A stretch of DNA of 64,000 nucleotides from Piezodorus guildinii. Taxonomy: Eukaryota > Arthropoda > Insecta > Hemiptera > Pentatomidae. The position numbers and the translations under genes were made by a program. A model generated the notes under the pieces. That model did not search any database. It had not been told where the DNA came from and saw only the letters and a list, made by a program, of their open reading frames with translations. Positions within the stretch are counted from its first letter, which is position 1, and the number at the start of each line of letters is the position of its first letter. Shown one piece after another: positions 55,501 to 64,000 of this stretch. The stretch is from contig CM041292.1 of NCBI GenBank assembly GCA_023052935.1, forward strand, positions 144,694,939-144,758,938, written 5' to 3'.

Positions 55501-55945
55501 TTAATTGTATGGTATAATATTGTATTTCTTATTTATTTATTTTATTAGTACGAGCAATCCACATCAATGGTGATATTGTACATCTCAGTTGTTCTTAAAA
55601 GATCCTGTCCTAGAATTTTTTTTTTCTATCATATTTTATTCTAAATATTTAATATCTTCAAAAACATTACAATTAATCAGCGCTGTAAGTTTATTAATTC
55701 TTCCTTAGAGATACACCCATTGTAATATTTGAACAGTTTTAATATTTTCTTAAAGCAAATAGACAACACTTTCAATGGTTCATATTATCACTATGTAAGA
55801 ATGATTTTATTCTGTATTGGATTTTTCTATAACAATACTTAGTAAAGGGCAAAGTGAATAAATACAGATATATGTATTGTATATTAAGACCTATTAATAA
55901 CCTTTAATGAGCCAATTTTGTAAAGAAGCTGTTACCTAAAATTTT
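55501..55945. other. No gene recognised
   Basis: AT-rich DNA. Confidence 0.4.
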
Positions 55946-56313
55946 TAAAGGTTATGTTGATTTGGTACATCTCCAATTTTTTGAAACTTTATTTCATTGG
56001 AGGGTCCTCCGTAATATAAATTGTTTTCAATTTTATCGCAATTGTACTCCAAGGTGAAAAATTAAAAACAGTTTTTTATTTTGAACGAATCAACCGACTT
56101 TCGCCCAAAAAAATATGTTAATGGGTTTAAAAAAAAATATTTTTTTTTTTATTATTTTTCCGAAAACGTGAGTCGAACTTTTTTTTTAACGTTTCAAAAA
56201 ATAATTTTTAGGTTATGTTGGTTTCGCACTCCTACAATTTTTGCTAATTAAATTCATTAGAGGGTATATAATATATATTTTTTTCAAGTTGATCTCAAAT
56301 GTACCCATTGGTA
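55946..56313. repeat. Imperfect two-unit duplication
   Basis: AAAGGTTATGTTGATTTGGT ... CTCCAATTTTTTG ... TTCATTGGAGGGT ... TTTTCAATTTTATCGCAATTG at 55946-56055 is echoed by TAGGTTATGTTGGTTTCGCA ... CTACAATTTTTGC ... TTCATTAGAGGGT ... TTTCAAGTTGATCTCAAATG at 56208-56305. Period ~260 bp. Confidence 0.6.
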
Positions 56314-58071
56314 AAAAAAAAAAAAAAAAATCTGTTAGCTCTCTCAACAGCCATGCTGTTCACGCCTGAAGAGTAGGAATATACAGGATCGTAAAGTCAT
56401 TAGATTTTACTTACACACTATGCCCCTACGTATTATGTATTATACCTATTATTATAAATATCTTTTATTTGATGTCTTTTTTTTTTTTTTTTTATAACAA
56501 CATAACACTAAAAGAAAAATGCAACATTTGTACAATTAACTACAAAGTTTTATTGATATATATTTGTTTATACAATTATAAAAGTGTAAAATAATTGTTT
56601 TTCAATAATTTTGGTTGAACCGTTCAAAAGAAAAAAAAATTGTTTTAATTTTATTTGTATTATATATAGGTATGCGTGCGTGTGTGTTAAATAAATTGAA
56701 TTCAAATTCTTCCCTGAGGAATTACTTCATTTTGGCTTGTCTGTATATATAATATATACAACCTTTAGCATAAGATAAAAGATGGAAGTCATCACTTTTT
56801 GTAAAAGAAAGTTGCAGTATTTAATCTTCCAAAAAAAATTAAGTGTATTTTGCAAGGTTTTATTGACCTTGCCCTTTATATCCGTACCTATTTCGTTTGT
56901 TTTTAGTCTCGAGAAACCATCAAGGATTTCGGTTGTAATTCTTAATAAATAAAAAAAAGTTAATGTTAGCTTATTTATTTATATATTTTATTGTCAGAAT
57001 GCGTTCTGCATAAATAGTATACCGGATTATATCGGCTGTTGATGGGATGTGTATTTTTCACTGCTGTTTCCCAATGTTGATTTAAGTAACAAGATCCTTG
57101 ATGCGTGATTTCCTCATGCCAACAAATTGAATTAGTAAATTCAAGTTACGAAATTGTGCCAATGCGGAAAAAATTGCTTTTCATGTACGTAACTGATAGA
57201 CCTACCATCTGCTCTGAATCTGCATGTGCATGATTGGTGCAGATTCAGATGTATATGTGGAAGAAAGAAAACTCAATATCAGAGATGAATCAACAAATGA
57301 TGTTTAAAATTATCTGATATCCTATCGATTAATTTTTCAACCTATTTTCCACACAGCACTGGTGGTGTCCTGGAAAACGTTTCGATTTTTTGTCTAAAAT
57401 AACTTTTATTGAAATTAGAAATAATAGGAATAAACCGTCTAAAATATTTGTATCATCTACATGAGGAGGTTCATGCCCTTTGAAGACTGTAGTTCCATAA
57501 TAAAATAAACACAATATAAACTAGTTTCTACATGACAATGTATTGATTGTTATTGGTTGGTCAAACAATTTAAGCAATTTCTTTGAATCCTGATAAGGAT
57601 TTGGGCTGAAACATCGACGAAAAAAATTACATCGCATTGCATTTTTCATTTTTGACCCATTGATACATAATCCCATCGATGTCATAACCTGTTATGGATT
57701 AACAATAGTTATGGATAAATATATACATGAATAAATAATTAAAATAGAAATAGTTGTGTTAAACAAAATGAGAAATAAATTAGTTAAAATATATACGAAA
57801 AAGAAGAAAAGTAAATAAATGAATATTTGCTTTATTCTGATACTAAGTCTACCAAAAATAACATAAGCTTTAAAATAGTAAAGGATCTTTAAATGCCTAA
57901 GAATTAATAAAAAATAAACTTATTAAAACATAAATAGAAATAATATACTACAAAAATAAGAAAAGAATTTTTCTAATGACGATATAAAAATTTAAAAATA
58001 CTGTAACGATTGAAACAAAAGGATTTTTCGTGATAAAAAAAGTTGAAAATTATAAATAAATACTACTTTAC
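56314..58071. other. No gene recognised
   Basis: AT-rich DNA with T and A runs. 57140-57260 contains a small palindrome (GAATCTGCA...TGCAGATTC). The last ~80 nt appear to be the antisense LINE-C 3' UTR into which the PLE inserted. Confidence 0.4.
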
Positions 58072-58085
58072 TAAAAATTATGACA
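58072..58085. repeat. PLE target-site duplication, left
   Basis: TAAAAATTATGACA is repeated exactly at 59669-59682. Confidence 0.85.
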
Positions 58086-58130
58086 GGTGGAATAGTCAGG
58101 AATCAGTCATTTTTGAAAAGTTTTTAATTT

Positions 58131-58172
58131 TGCCAACGTTTCGGCTCAAGCTTGTGAGCCATCATCAGGGCT
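58131..58172 (-). ncRNA. Hammerhead-ribozyme-like motif of the PLE
   Basis: Minus strand: (A)GCC, CUGAUGA, U, GGCUCA-CAAGCU-UGAGCC, GAAAC, GUU, GGCA. In this unspliced form stem I is 3 bp plus an A-A mismatch. If the adjacent 246-nt segment is removed the 5' strand becomes UGCC and pairs fully with GGCA, as in the copies at 10.4 and 37.9 kb. Confidence 0.65.
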
Positions 58173-58416
58173 ACAAACATCAGAACAAAAGAGATACATA
58201 TTAATATGATAATGAAAATTTTCTTCTGAATGTAGTGACAATGATAACATTTGAAATAAAAACAGAAAATATACCAACATACTTAAATATTATAGATACA
58301 AATAATGATAATATGATACATAATCTGATGATGATAAGCATAACAAATTTTACAGAACTTACTTACAGAACTCAGTAATGGTACGTTTATATATATATAT
58401 AAATATATAAACGTAC
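58171..58416 (-). other. Intron-like GT...AG segment inside the PLE terminal repeat
   Basis: On the minus strand the segment begins GTACGTTTAT and ends TGATGTTTGTAG. The flanks are CTCAGTAATG and CCCTGATGATGG. Two PLE copies in the window (10358-10553; left arm of 37741-38016) read GTAATG|CCCTGATG with nothing between, exactly the spliced product. 246 nt, AT-rich, no frame. Introns in PLE terminal regions are known from other invertebrates, so a retained spliceosomal intron is the simplest reading. Confidence 0.72.
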
Positions 58417-58426
58417 CATTACTGAG
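58371..58426. repeat. Perfect 19-bp inverted repeat across the intron donor
   Basis: CTCAGTAATGGTACGTTTA (58371-58389) and its exact complement (58408-58426) around an AT core. One arm spans the exon-intron junction, so the RNA could fold the 5' splice site into a hairpin. Confidence 0.75.
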
Positions 58427-58809
58427 CCATGTCCAAGCATAAACTGAGGAAAACCATAAACATAGGTAGTATGGGGAGGGGTTCGTGTAAAAACCCTGAA
58501 GGTTTTCCCCTCTAAGTGTAAATACTACAGCTTATCTTTGTTTTTAAAAAGTTTTACAAAATTATATAATGGAGAAAACAAAATAATATATCCGTATGTA
58601 CAATAAGGCTGAACATTTTTAACAGAAAATTATAAACACTAGAATCTGAGGTATTTAAAAGATCCTGAGGTATATAATAAAAAACAAAAAAAAAAAAATA
58701 AATAAATAACAAAAACAAGAACCAGAGGTGTTGTAAACAAAAAGATAAATATACAGTAAATAAATGAAATATACATTACACAAGCAATTTGTACAATAAA
58801 GTGATAGAG

Positions 58810-59637
58810 TTATAATTTAAGGAGACGGAAGATGTTAGCATACGAGGGAGAAATTATCTCTTTGTCAGTTTTATGATTTACGGGTACTCGATCTTTTTCC
58901 ATATGGATATATATAGCTTCGGAGAGGAGTCGCTTTTTGTAGTTAGGTACGGTGGCTAGGATTTCAGGATTATCAAAATCAAAATGATGGTCAAGGGATA
59001 TAGCGTGTTCGGATAATTTTGAGGAAAATGGATTACGGGTAGATATTGTGTATTTGTGCTGATAAATTCTTTTTTTGAGATAGTTTTTGGTCTCGCCTAT
59101 GTAACATGAATTGCAATTTGGTGAAGAGCAGGGAATACGATAAACTAAATTTGATTTTTGTAGGAAAGGGATGGGATCTTTTAGTTTTGAATATAGATTC
59201 TTTAATTTGTTACCATGTTTTAAAACTAAGCGGAGATGGGGAAAGCTAGAGGATAAGACTTTTTTAATTTTTTGAGATAGAGATGGGATGTATGGAATGG
59301 ATCTGTACTAGGGAACTATGGCGGTTTGTGGAGAGTGTGCGGGGATGGAGTGAGGGTTTGAAGAAGTTTTAATGAGGTTCTTGATTAATTGGTCAGGAAA
59401 ATTATTAGATTTTAGGATTTTTGTTAGTCGGGTTAAATTATCTTGGTGAAATTTTGTATCGAAAAGTGTTAAGGAACGGTGTATGAGGTTTTTGGCTACA
59501 CTGATTTTCTGGTGATGTGGGTGTAAGGAAAATTAATTAAGGAGACGGCCAGAATAAGTAGGTTTGGTGTACCAGTTAGTGGATAGTGAATTATCGGAAT
59601 TTCTCATGATAAGGAGTTCGAGGAACGGAAGTGAGTT
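58810..59637 (-). pseudogene. PLE RT-thumb + GIY-YIG endonuclease, two stop codons
   Basis: One continuous minus-strand frame of about 275 codons ending TAA at 58810-58812. RT C-terminus: PFLELLIMRNSDNSLSTNWY, TKPTYSGRLLN, stop (59533-59535), FSLHPHHQK, KNLIHRSLTLFD, LKSNNFPDQLIKNLI, then a second stop (59308-59310). GIY-YIG region: NLVYRIPCSSPNCNSCYIGE (the YRI...CYIGET core), KRIYQHK (catalytic R), LSEHAISLDHHFDFDN (H...H of the PLE-type domain), ILATVPNYKKRLLSEAIYIH (conserved E). The Cys/His spacing is as expected of PLE endonucleases. No start codon, RT palm missing, two nonsense codons: a dead fragment, but only two base changes interrupt the frame. Confidence 0.88.
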
Positions 59638-59668
59638 ATAGTTTCTACAGTCGACTATACACCCTCAA

Positions 59669-59682
59669 TAAAAATTATGACA
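59669..59682. repeat. PLE target-site duplication, right
   Basis: Exact second copy of TAAAAATTATGACA. Confidence 0.85.
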
Positions 59683-60050
59683 CTACCAGGGTGATAGAAG
59701 GTACTGGAAGTGAAGGTATTTGAATGTGAAGAGGGAGGGAGCGTGACAGATGTTTGATGGTAGAGAATTCCAGAAATTAGTCGAACGGACCAGAAAGGAG
59801 CATTCATATTTTTTTTGTCTGTGGATAGGGATTTAAAGGTTGGACATGCGGGATCTCGTCTCTGATGGATGAATTGAGGGTTTGCATTGAAGGAGATTAT
59901 TGATATAAGGAGGGTGTTGGGAGTTGATGGTTTGGTATAGAAAAGATCCAAAGAGGAAGTAGTGCCTACGGGTGTGGGAAAAAAGCTAATTTGATACGGT
60001 ATAAAGATGGGATACATACCGTCTTGACGTGCCATTAAAGAATCTTAAAA
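59683..60050 (-). pseudogene. LINE-C C-terminal relic (PLE insertion target)
   Basis: The minus strand contains, across frames, CSFLVRSTNFWNSTIKH, matching HSFLVRSATLWNTLPTPIRH at 55240, then LPLHIQIPSLPVPS and 3' UTR. The 126-codon open frame at 59655-60035 is a different frame of the same relic and its last codons lie in the PLE, so it is not a gene. Confidence 0.55.
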
Positions 60051-61194
60051 AACGGTTCATGATAAGTTACTTATCAGTTAAGTTCTTTTATAAGCTACGA
60101 AATTTTACTTGTTTATTGACATAGAAGAGTAAAATTTTTAAAAATAAAAATGGCCTACCGAACCAGACGGTTTCGTATCTTGATCACCGCTCAAGCCCAA
60201 GCTCCCGAGATCAGACCTAATACAATCTTCCTATCGTTACTTCTGCCTATTCTAAATATCTTGGCCTGATCTCACATTTCTGAATAATTTTTATTGAACC
60301 AGAAAACCTTTCACAACATCTTGCCTAACTGGTAATCAAATACTTCTTATACAGTTCCTTGTACAAAAGAATATTGATACACAAAGACAAAGCGTTTCTT
60401 TTATATAAAACAAAGAAGGAATAAAATGGTATTGGCAATTATTAAAATTTATTAATTTATTGGTATGGTATCGGATTGACCCAGGGAATCCCTTTTGATG
60501 TAACACTAATATTTGTAGCCTCTATTTACCCGAAAGCCCTTACAGGAAATAAATAACAGGGAGGACAAAGGATATTAAGCTAATGACTTTATCGATCAGG
60601 GAAGCCATTTCCCTCCTGCAACCGCCCGGCAGTACAATTGTGAAACGAGAAACGATTTCGCTTCATTAGAATGCCCCTTTTAAATTTTTTTTGGACAATT
60701 TTGTTAATTTTTCCCCTTAATTAAACATAATACTGAGCGGGTATTAAAGTATTCCGTTTTCATTTGTTTTCTAACTTGTTGTCCCAGATTTTCATTTAAT
60801 TCCTTTCTCACTTAATTAAACGGTTTTAAATCTTTTCAGAAAAAAAAATATACTAAGCTCTTTGAAACGGAAAGGGTAATTGGTATAATGATAGCATTGC
60901 TTTTCTACTTATACAAATTGAGTAATTTCATGATACAGTTAAGATGTTTTACCAAGGTTTTTTCTTGACTTTTATTTTTTGGGTGTTCATTATTTTTGGT
61001 TATCTTGTATTATTACTGTAAATCGCATCCCAGTCCTTTCTATTTCTTTATGACAAATTCTTCTTTATCAACTTCGTCTTTTAAATATTTTGTCTATCCG
61101 TTTACATCCTTGGATAGTAATTTACTATTTTTAATATTTATTTATTGAAATTGACAAATGTATAACTATAATAGAACTAATAAATAGAAAGATA
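60051..61194. other. No gene recognised
   Basis: 60160-60330 is GC-richer (TGATCACCGCTCAAGCCCAA) and might be further decayed LINE coding, but no motif is secure. The rest is AT-rich. Confidence 0.4.
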
Positions 61195-61830
61195 GTTAAG
61201 CCCCGTCAGACTATTTTATTTTAATAAAACCTGTGTAATATTAAATTTTACATCACTATACCAAGTTAAATCGAAATCGTTAGAGCCGTTTTGATAAAAT
61301 CGTAAAAATGTGGAAAATGCTTAGTATAAAGTGGCTCTTGTTGGCCCTTGGGGGTCCTCCTGCCGGCCGTCTCGACGCGAAGAGGTTGTGCTCGCGCGAC
61401 TTCGTATAGGACATTCTCGGTTGACCCACGGTTATCTCATGGCCCGTGGACATCCGCCTCTCTGTCGATCATGTCAGGTTCCTCTTTCAATACTCCACAT
61501 CCTCACAGAATGCCGACAATATACCGCCCTTCACGTATTCTTTTCAACCTCCCCACCGATCTGTCGCTTCTTCTCTCTGATTCCTCTCCTCATATAACTA
61601 ACATCATTCGCTTCCTAAAGTCACACCATCTTTACTCTCAGATCTAAACTATTCTCTCACTCTACTCCTATAATGTAACCTGTGTCTAACGGTGTAAAGG
61701 CGAACATGACCCTGGTGGTTGTCGCCTCGAAAAAAAAAAAAAAAAAAAAAAAGTGGCTCTTGTGGTTCGCTAATTTTGATTTAAAAAAAGTTGCTGTAAC
61801 ATCTCAGACATTTATGCTACTACAAAGCTT
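61195..61830 (+). repeat. Repeat A, copy 9 (internal fragment, split)
   Basis: 61195-61341 (AAGCCCCGTCAGACTATTTT, TAAATCGAAATCGTTAGAGC, AGTATAAAGTGGC) and 61764-61830 (TTTTGATTT, AAGTTGCTGTAACATCTC) together match the interior of Repeat A, e.g. 50995-51190. The I-clade LINE fragment sits between. Confidence 0.65.
61342..61749 (+). mobile_element. 5'-truncated I-clade-like LINE tail
   Basis: A 408-bp GC-rich insertion with a pure A tail (~22 A) and a 14-bp target duplication (AAAGTGGCTCTTGT at 61328-61341 and 61750-61763). The frame gives LARLRIGHSRLTHGYLMARG, CRSCQVPLSILHILTECRQY, the C-terminal C..C...H...C knuckle of I/R1-like LINE proteins. It continues in another frame as NLPTDLSLLLSDSSPHITNI then IRFLKSHHLYSQI and TAA... 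so one frameshift lies near 61540. Base composition differs sharply from its surroundings, as expected for a young insertion. Confidence 0.85.
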
Positions 61831-61921
61831 TGCGAGGTGCCAGACACTAATAATTGTAATACTAATATTCCTCTTGAACGTATTTATTGCATTCATTGAC
61901 AAAATTTAGTTATACCAAAAT

Positions 61922-61963
61922 ATGTGTGTGTGTGTGTATATATTTATATATATATATATATAA
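61922..61963. repeat. (TG)n/(TA)n microsatellite
   Basis: GTGTGTGTGTGTG followed by TATATATTTATATATATA. Confidence 0.85.
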
Positions 61964-62358
61964 TAGAAACATAGCCATTACATAATAAGGCGAAGAAATA
62001 GGTTGACAAAAGACAATGTAAGCTGAGAGTGATTAAGATGAGCTATTGAGGTTGGTAATGAAGTATAGTCCCAGCCTTAATATGATCTGTTGAATATTAA
62101 ACTTATTCCTCTTTGGAATGCATTCCTCTGACCCTCCTTGCATTCGATAATAGGCAACAACTCCTGTATTCATCATTTATACTCGAACGAACCAACTCTT
62201 TGCTCTTGTTAATTAGCTTAAGCGTATCTTAAATAAAACTAAGTCACATTATCTGCTCTTACTATGAGATAGTTTATTGTTGTTTAAGGTACATAAAAAT
62301 ATATAAAAATGGCGATTTTTTTTTTTTTTTAACTTTAATTCAGTATTTCATTTTCCAG
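61964..62358. other. Upstream region of the sulfotransferase exon
   Basis: Mixed sequence ending in a 14-T run, CAGTATTTCATTTTCCAG, which forms a pyrimidine-rich 3' splice site. Presumably an intron in the 5' UTR. Confidence 0.5.
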
Positions 62359-62360
62359 AT

Positions 62361-62577
62361 ATGACGCGAGGGTTGGAAAACGACAGCCTCGACTACGAAG
62401 TCCTGGATGAGGAGATAATCCATGAATTGAATAAATTCTGTCTTGGAATGCCCTCGGCCAACCTGGCCTTTAAGAATGGTTGCCTCCTTCCGAAGCCGTT
62501 CGTTAAGTACGCTGAAAGGATCAGGAACTTCCAAGTCAGGCCGGATGACGTATGGGTCATTACCTTTCCCAAGTGTG
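62361..62577 (+). CDS. Cytosolic sulfotransferase, first coding exon (partial gene)
   Basis: 72 codons plus one base. Cytosolic sulfotransferases move a sulfonate from PAPS to hydroxyl or amine groups of small molecules (hormones, amines, xenobiotics). The exon starts with ATG two bases after a good acceptor (TTTCATTTTCCAG|AT) and ends AAGTGTG|GTAAGT, a strong donor in phase 1. The protein starts MTRGLENDSLDYEVLDEE; RIRNFQVRPDDVWVITFPKC is the family's DDVWIxTYPKxGTTW, the PAPS 5'-phosphosulfate loop, cut by the intron right after PKCG begins. Family proteins are ~290-320 residues, so three-quarters of the gene lies beyond the window or far downstream. A PLE relic begins ~75 bp into the intron. 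The antisense frame at 62340-62534 is a shadow. Confidence 0.88.
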
Positions 62578-62654
62578 GTAAGTACCCCATATTGGTTCTT
62601 TTTACAGTAGCAGAAAAAATAGGAGTTCAGTCGTATCGTATTAAAACATTATGA

Positions 62655-63682
62655 GCGATAATAAACGTACCATTACTGAGCGATGACTGACATAAACTGA
62701 GGAAAGCGAAAACATCAATAGGTGGTATTGAGGAGTTATATAAAAACCCCTAACGTTTTTTGTTTTTGTTGTTTTTTTTTCATTTAAATATAAATACTAT
62801 AGTTTGTCTTTTTAATAGTTTTTTTTTTTAATTATACAAAGGAAAAATGAAACAAAATATTGGTTCTGCATTTTTAACAGAAAATTTAAAAAATTCGAAT
62901 CTGAGGTATATATATAAGGACCATAACGTACAGTCGCTCAAAAAAGTTTCCATACAGCATGCTTTTATTTTGCATAGCTATTCATTTTCAATTTAACAAT
63001 TTCCTGATGTTCAAACTGTTAATACTAATATTAGTTAAAAAATGTATTTATTTATTTTGTTTTCATCATTAATATAAAACGAGGCAGGATGTCATTTGTT
63101 AATGGTAGTTTCCATACACTTTCACTATTAGGGAATGCGATAAACTAAATTTAAATTTGATTTTTGTAGGAAAGGGATGGTATCTTTTAGTTTTGAATAC
63201 AAATTCCTTAATTTGCTGTCATGTTTTAAACTAAGCGGAGATGGAGGAAGCTAGGAATAAGGATTTTTCAATTTTTTGAGATAGGGATTGGATGTATGGA
63301 ATCAATCTGTACTGGAGAACTATGACGGGTTGTGGAGTGTGTGGGAGGGTGGAGTGAGGATTAGAAAAGTTGTAACAAGGTTTTTAATTAGGTGGTCAGG
63401 AAAATTGTTGGATTTTAGGACTTTTTGTAGCCGAATTATGTAATATTTTTGAAATTGTGTGTCAGAAAGTGTTAACGACAGTGAGGGAAGATATAGGATC
63501 ATGTTTGGTTGGAAGGCAAGTGGTATGGTCAGAGGGATTTTAGTTTTTCATCGTATTCTTCACGTCCATGATAACTGTTTTGTTTTCTTCGGCAAAATTG
63601 GAATATTAACAAAAACAAAGGAATAACTCCCGTTTATTCCTACATACGATAATTTCAATAGTCGACTATACCTCCTCAATAT
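62655..63682 (-). mobile_element. Decayed PLE copy inside the sulfotransferase intron
   Basis: The minus strand matches the 58-kb PLE in two blocks. 62655-62900 equals its 3' UTR (AAACGTACCATTACTGAG, ATAAACTGAGGAAA, AATCTGAGGTATATA). 63128-63530 equals its RT C-terminal part (AGGGAATGCGATAAACTAAA; in translation NNFPDHLIKNLVTT). The end ATAGTCGACTATACCTCCTC (about 63663-63682) is the terminal extension. The GIY-YIG coding part (58820-59128 of the other copy) is missing and replaced by ~200 nt of unrelated sequence. The left edge lies inside the predicted intron of the other copy (ATAAACGTAC), so this copy appears to derive from an unspliced form. Confidence 0.75.
62930..63127. mobile_element. 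Possible Tc1-like terminal fragment
   Basis: After a TA, CAGTCGCTCAAAAAAGTTTC then CATACA resembles a Tc1-type inverted terminal repeat; GTAGTTTCCATACACTTTC recurs at 63107 in the same orientation instead of inverted. A truncated or rearranged Tc1-family remnant is possible; no transposase is seen. Confidence 0.35.
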
Positions 63683-63815
63683 GGTTCTTATTAAAATTAC
63701 TAATCGATAAGTATCTTGCTTCTACATTAAACACCTGAACTTGTACCTGTATCATTTTTAATCTAATGTATCATATTCCAACATAACAATAAATAAAATA
63801 ATTTAATAAAAAAAA

Positions 63816-64000
63816 TCTGGTGCGGGCAACACACAACTTTCACTTACCTCCGTTTTAAAATCGATTGAAGAACTTTCAAATACAGTAAGAGATAAAAATG
63901 AAAGAAACCATTAAACAATTAATTAAATGGAATTTATATTGAAACATGTGTTTTATTATAAAATCTATTATATATTATCTAAAATAATCACTTAGTTTTA
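63816..64000 (+). repeat. Repeat A, copy 7 (runs off the window)
   Basis: TCTGGTGCGGGCAACACACA + ACTTTCACTTACCTCC, then the AAACATGTGTTTTATTA and AATCACTTAGTTTTA tracts. The left terminal 14-mer ACTTTCACTTACCT is perfect. Confidence 0.75.

Larger units (their letters stand above)
58086..59668 (-). mobile_element. Penelope-like element (PLE), 5'-truncated, with GIY-YIG domain
   Basis: A 1.58-kb minus-strand element between perfect 14-bp target duplications. In its own sense: the ~34-nt terminal extension TATTGAGGGTGTATAGTCGA..., RT C-terminal and GIY-YIG coding (59640-58810), 3' UTR, then the terminal repeat with an intron-like segment (58416-58171) and a hammerhead-like motif, ending CTGACTATTCCACCTG. 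PLEs are a distinct retroelement class whose protein joins an RT to a GIY-YIG endonuclease. This copy begins within the RT, a 5' truncation typical of the class. It landed in a LINE-C relic (59683 onwards). Confidence 0.88.

Noticed and set aside
59655..60035. 126-codon minus-strand gene
   Set aside because: Its end lies in the PLE terminal extension and target duplication; the relevant LINE-C motif is in another frame.
61682..61909. 75-codon frame with a poly-K stretch
   Set aside because: The lysines are the A tail of the LINE fragment; the frame joins the tail to Repeat A.
62340..62590. Two minus-strand frames over the sulfotransferase exon
   Set aside because: Antisense shadows; the plus strand has splice sites and the PAPS-loop motif.

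Overview
The window looks like nuclear DNA of an AT-rich, repeat-laden arthropod genome. The case rests on Jockey-like, I-clade-like and RTE/CR1-like non-LTR retrotransposons, mariner relics, a Helitron-like 5' end, Penelope-like elements (PLEs) with a GIY-YIG domain, tRNA-derived SINEs, and one cytosolic-sulfotransferase exon with proper splice sites. The species cannot be named from the sequence. There are no operons, prophages, CRISPR arrays or rRNA genes.

Layout. 1-9.2 kb: SINEs, a ~1-kb PLE-derived inverted repeat (1833-2840), a minus-strand copy of an abundant ~0.9-kb repeat (here Repeat A), and LINE reverse-transcriptase relics. 9.2-16.9 kb: a complete Repeat A, a 196-bp PLE foldback, a mariner C-terminal relic and SINEs. 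16.9-21.5 kb: a 4.58-kb Jockey-like LINE on the minus strand (LINE1), with target-site duplications but one frameshift in each ORF. 25.2-29.9 kb: a second copy of the same family on the plus strand (LINE2), full length, both ORFs open, 32-A tail and a perfect 14-bp target-site duplication, so a recent and possibly competent insertion. 30-42 kb: LINE/SINE nests, a 397-bp tandem duplication, a Repeat A broken by a Helitron-like/mariner block, a PLE foldback, and a GC-rich patch ending in a splice-donor-like sequence. 42-57 kb: mostly AT-rich non-coding DNA with three more Repeat A copies, decayed LINEs and a palindromic MITE. 58-64 kb: a PLE copy with RT-thumb and GIY-YIG coding (two stops), an I-clade LINE tail, the sulfotransferase exon, a second PLE relic just inside its intron, and another Repeat A running off the end.

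Most interesting signal. The terminal repeats of the PLE family carry hammerhead-ribozyme-like folds. One PLE copy (58086-59668) has a 246-nt GT...AG segment directly next to the ribozyme core. Three other copies in the window lack it, and in the two best-preserved ones the join falls exactly at the predicted exon boundary. This looks like a retained intron in a PLE terminal repeat, with sibling copies made from spliced RNA, and splicing would lengthen stem I of the ribozyme. The short palindromic PLE copies carry two facing ribozyme motifs.

Host gene content is minimal: one secure exon (62361-62577), one weak candidate exon (33067-33216) and one possible exon or promoter patch (42090-42354). 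Almost everything else is transposable-element archaeology. Family assignments come from motif recognition, not database searches.
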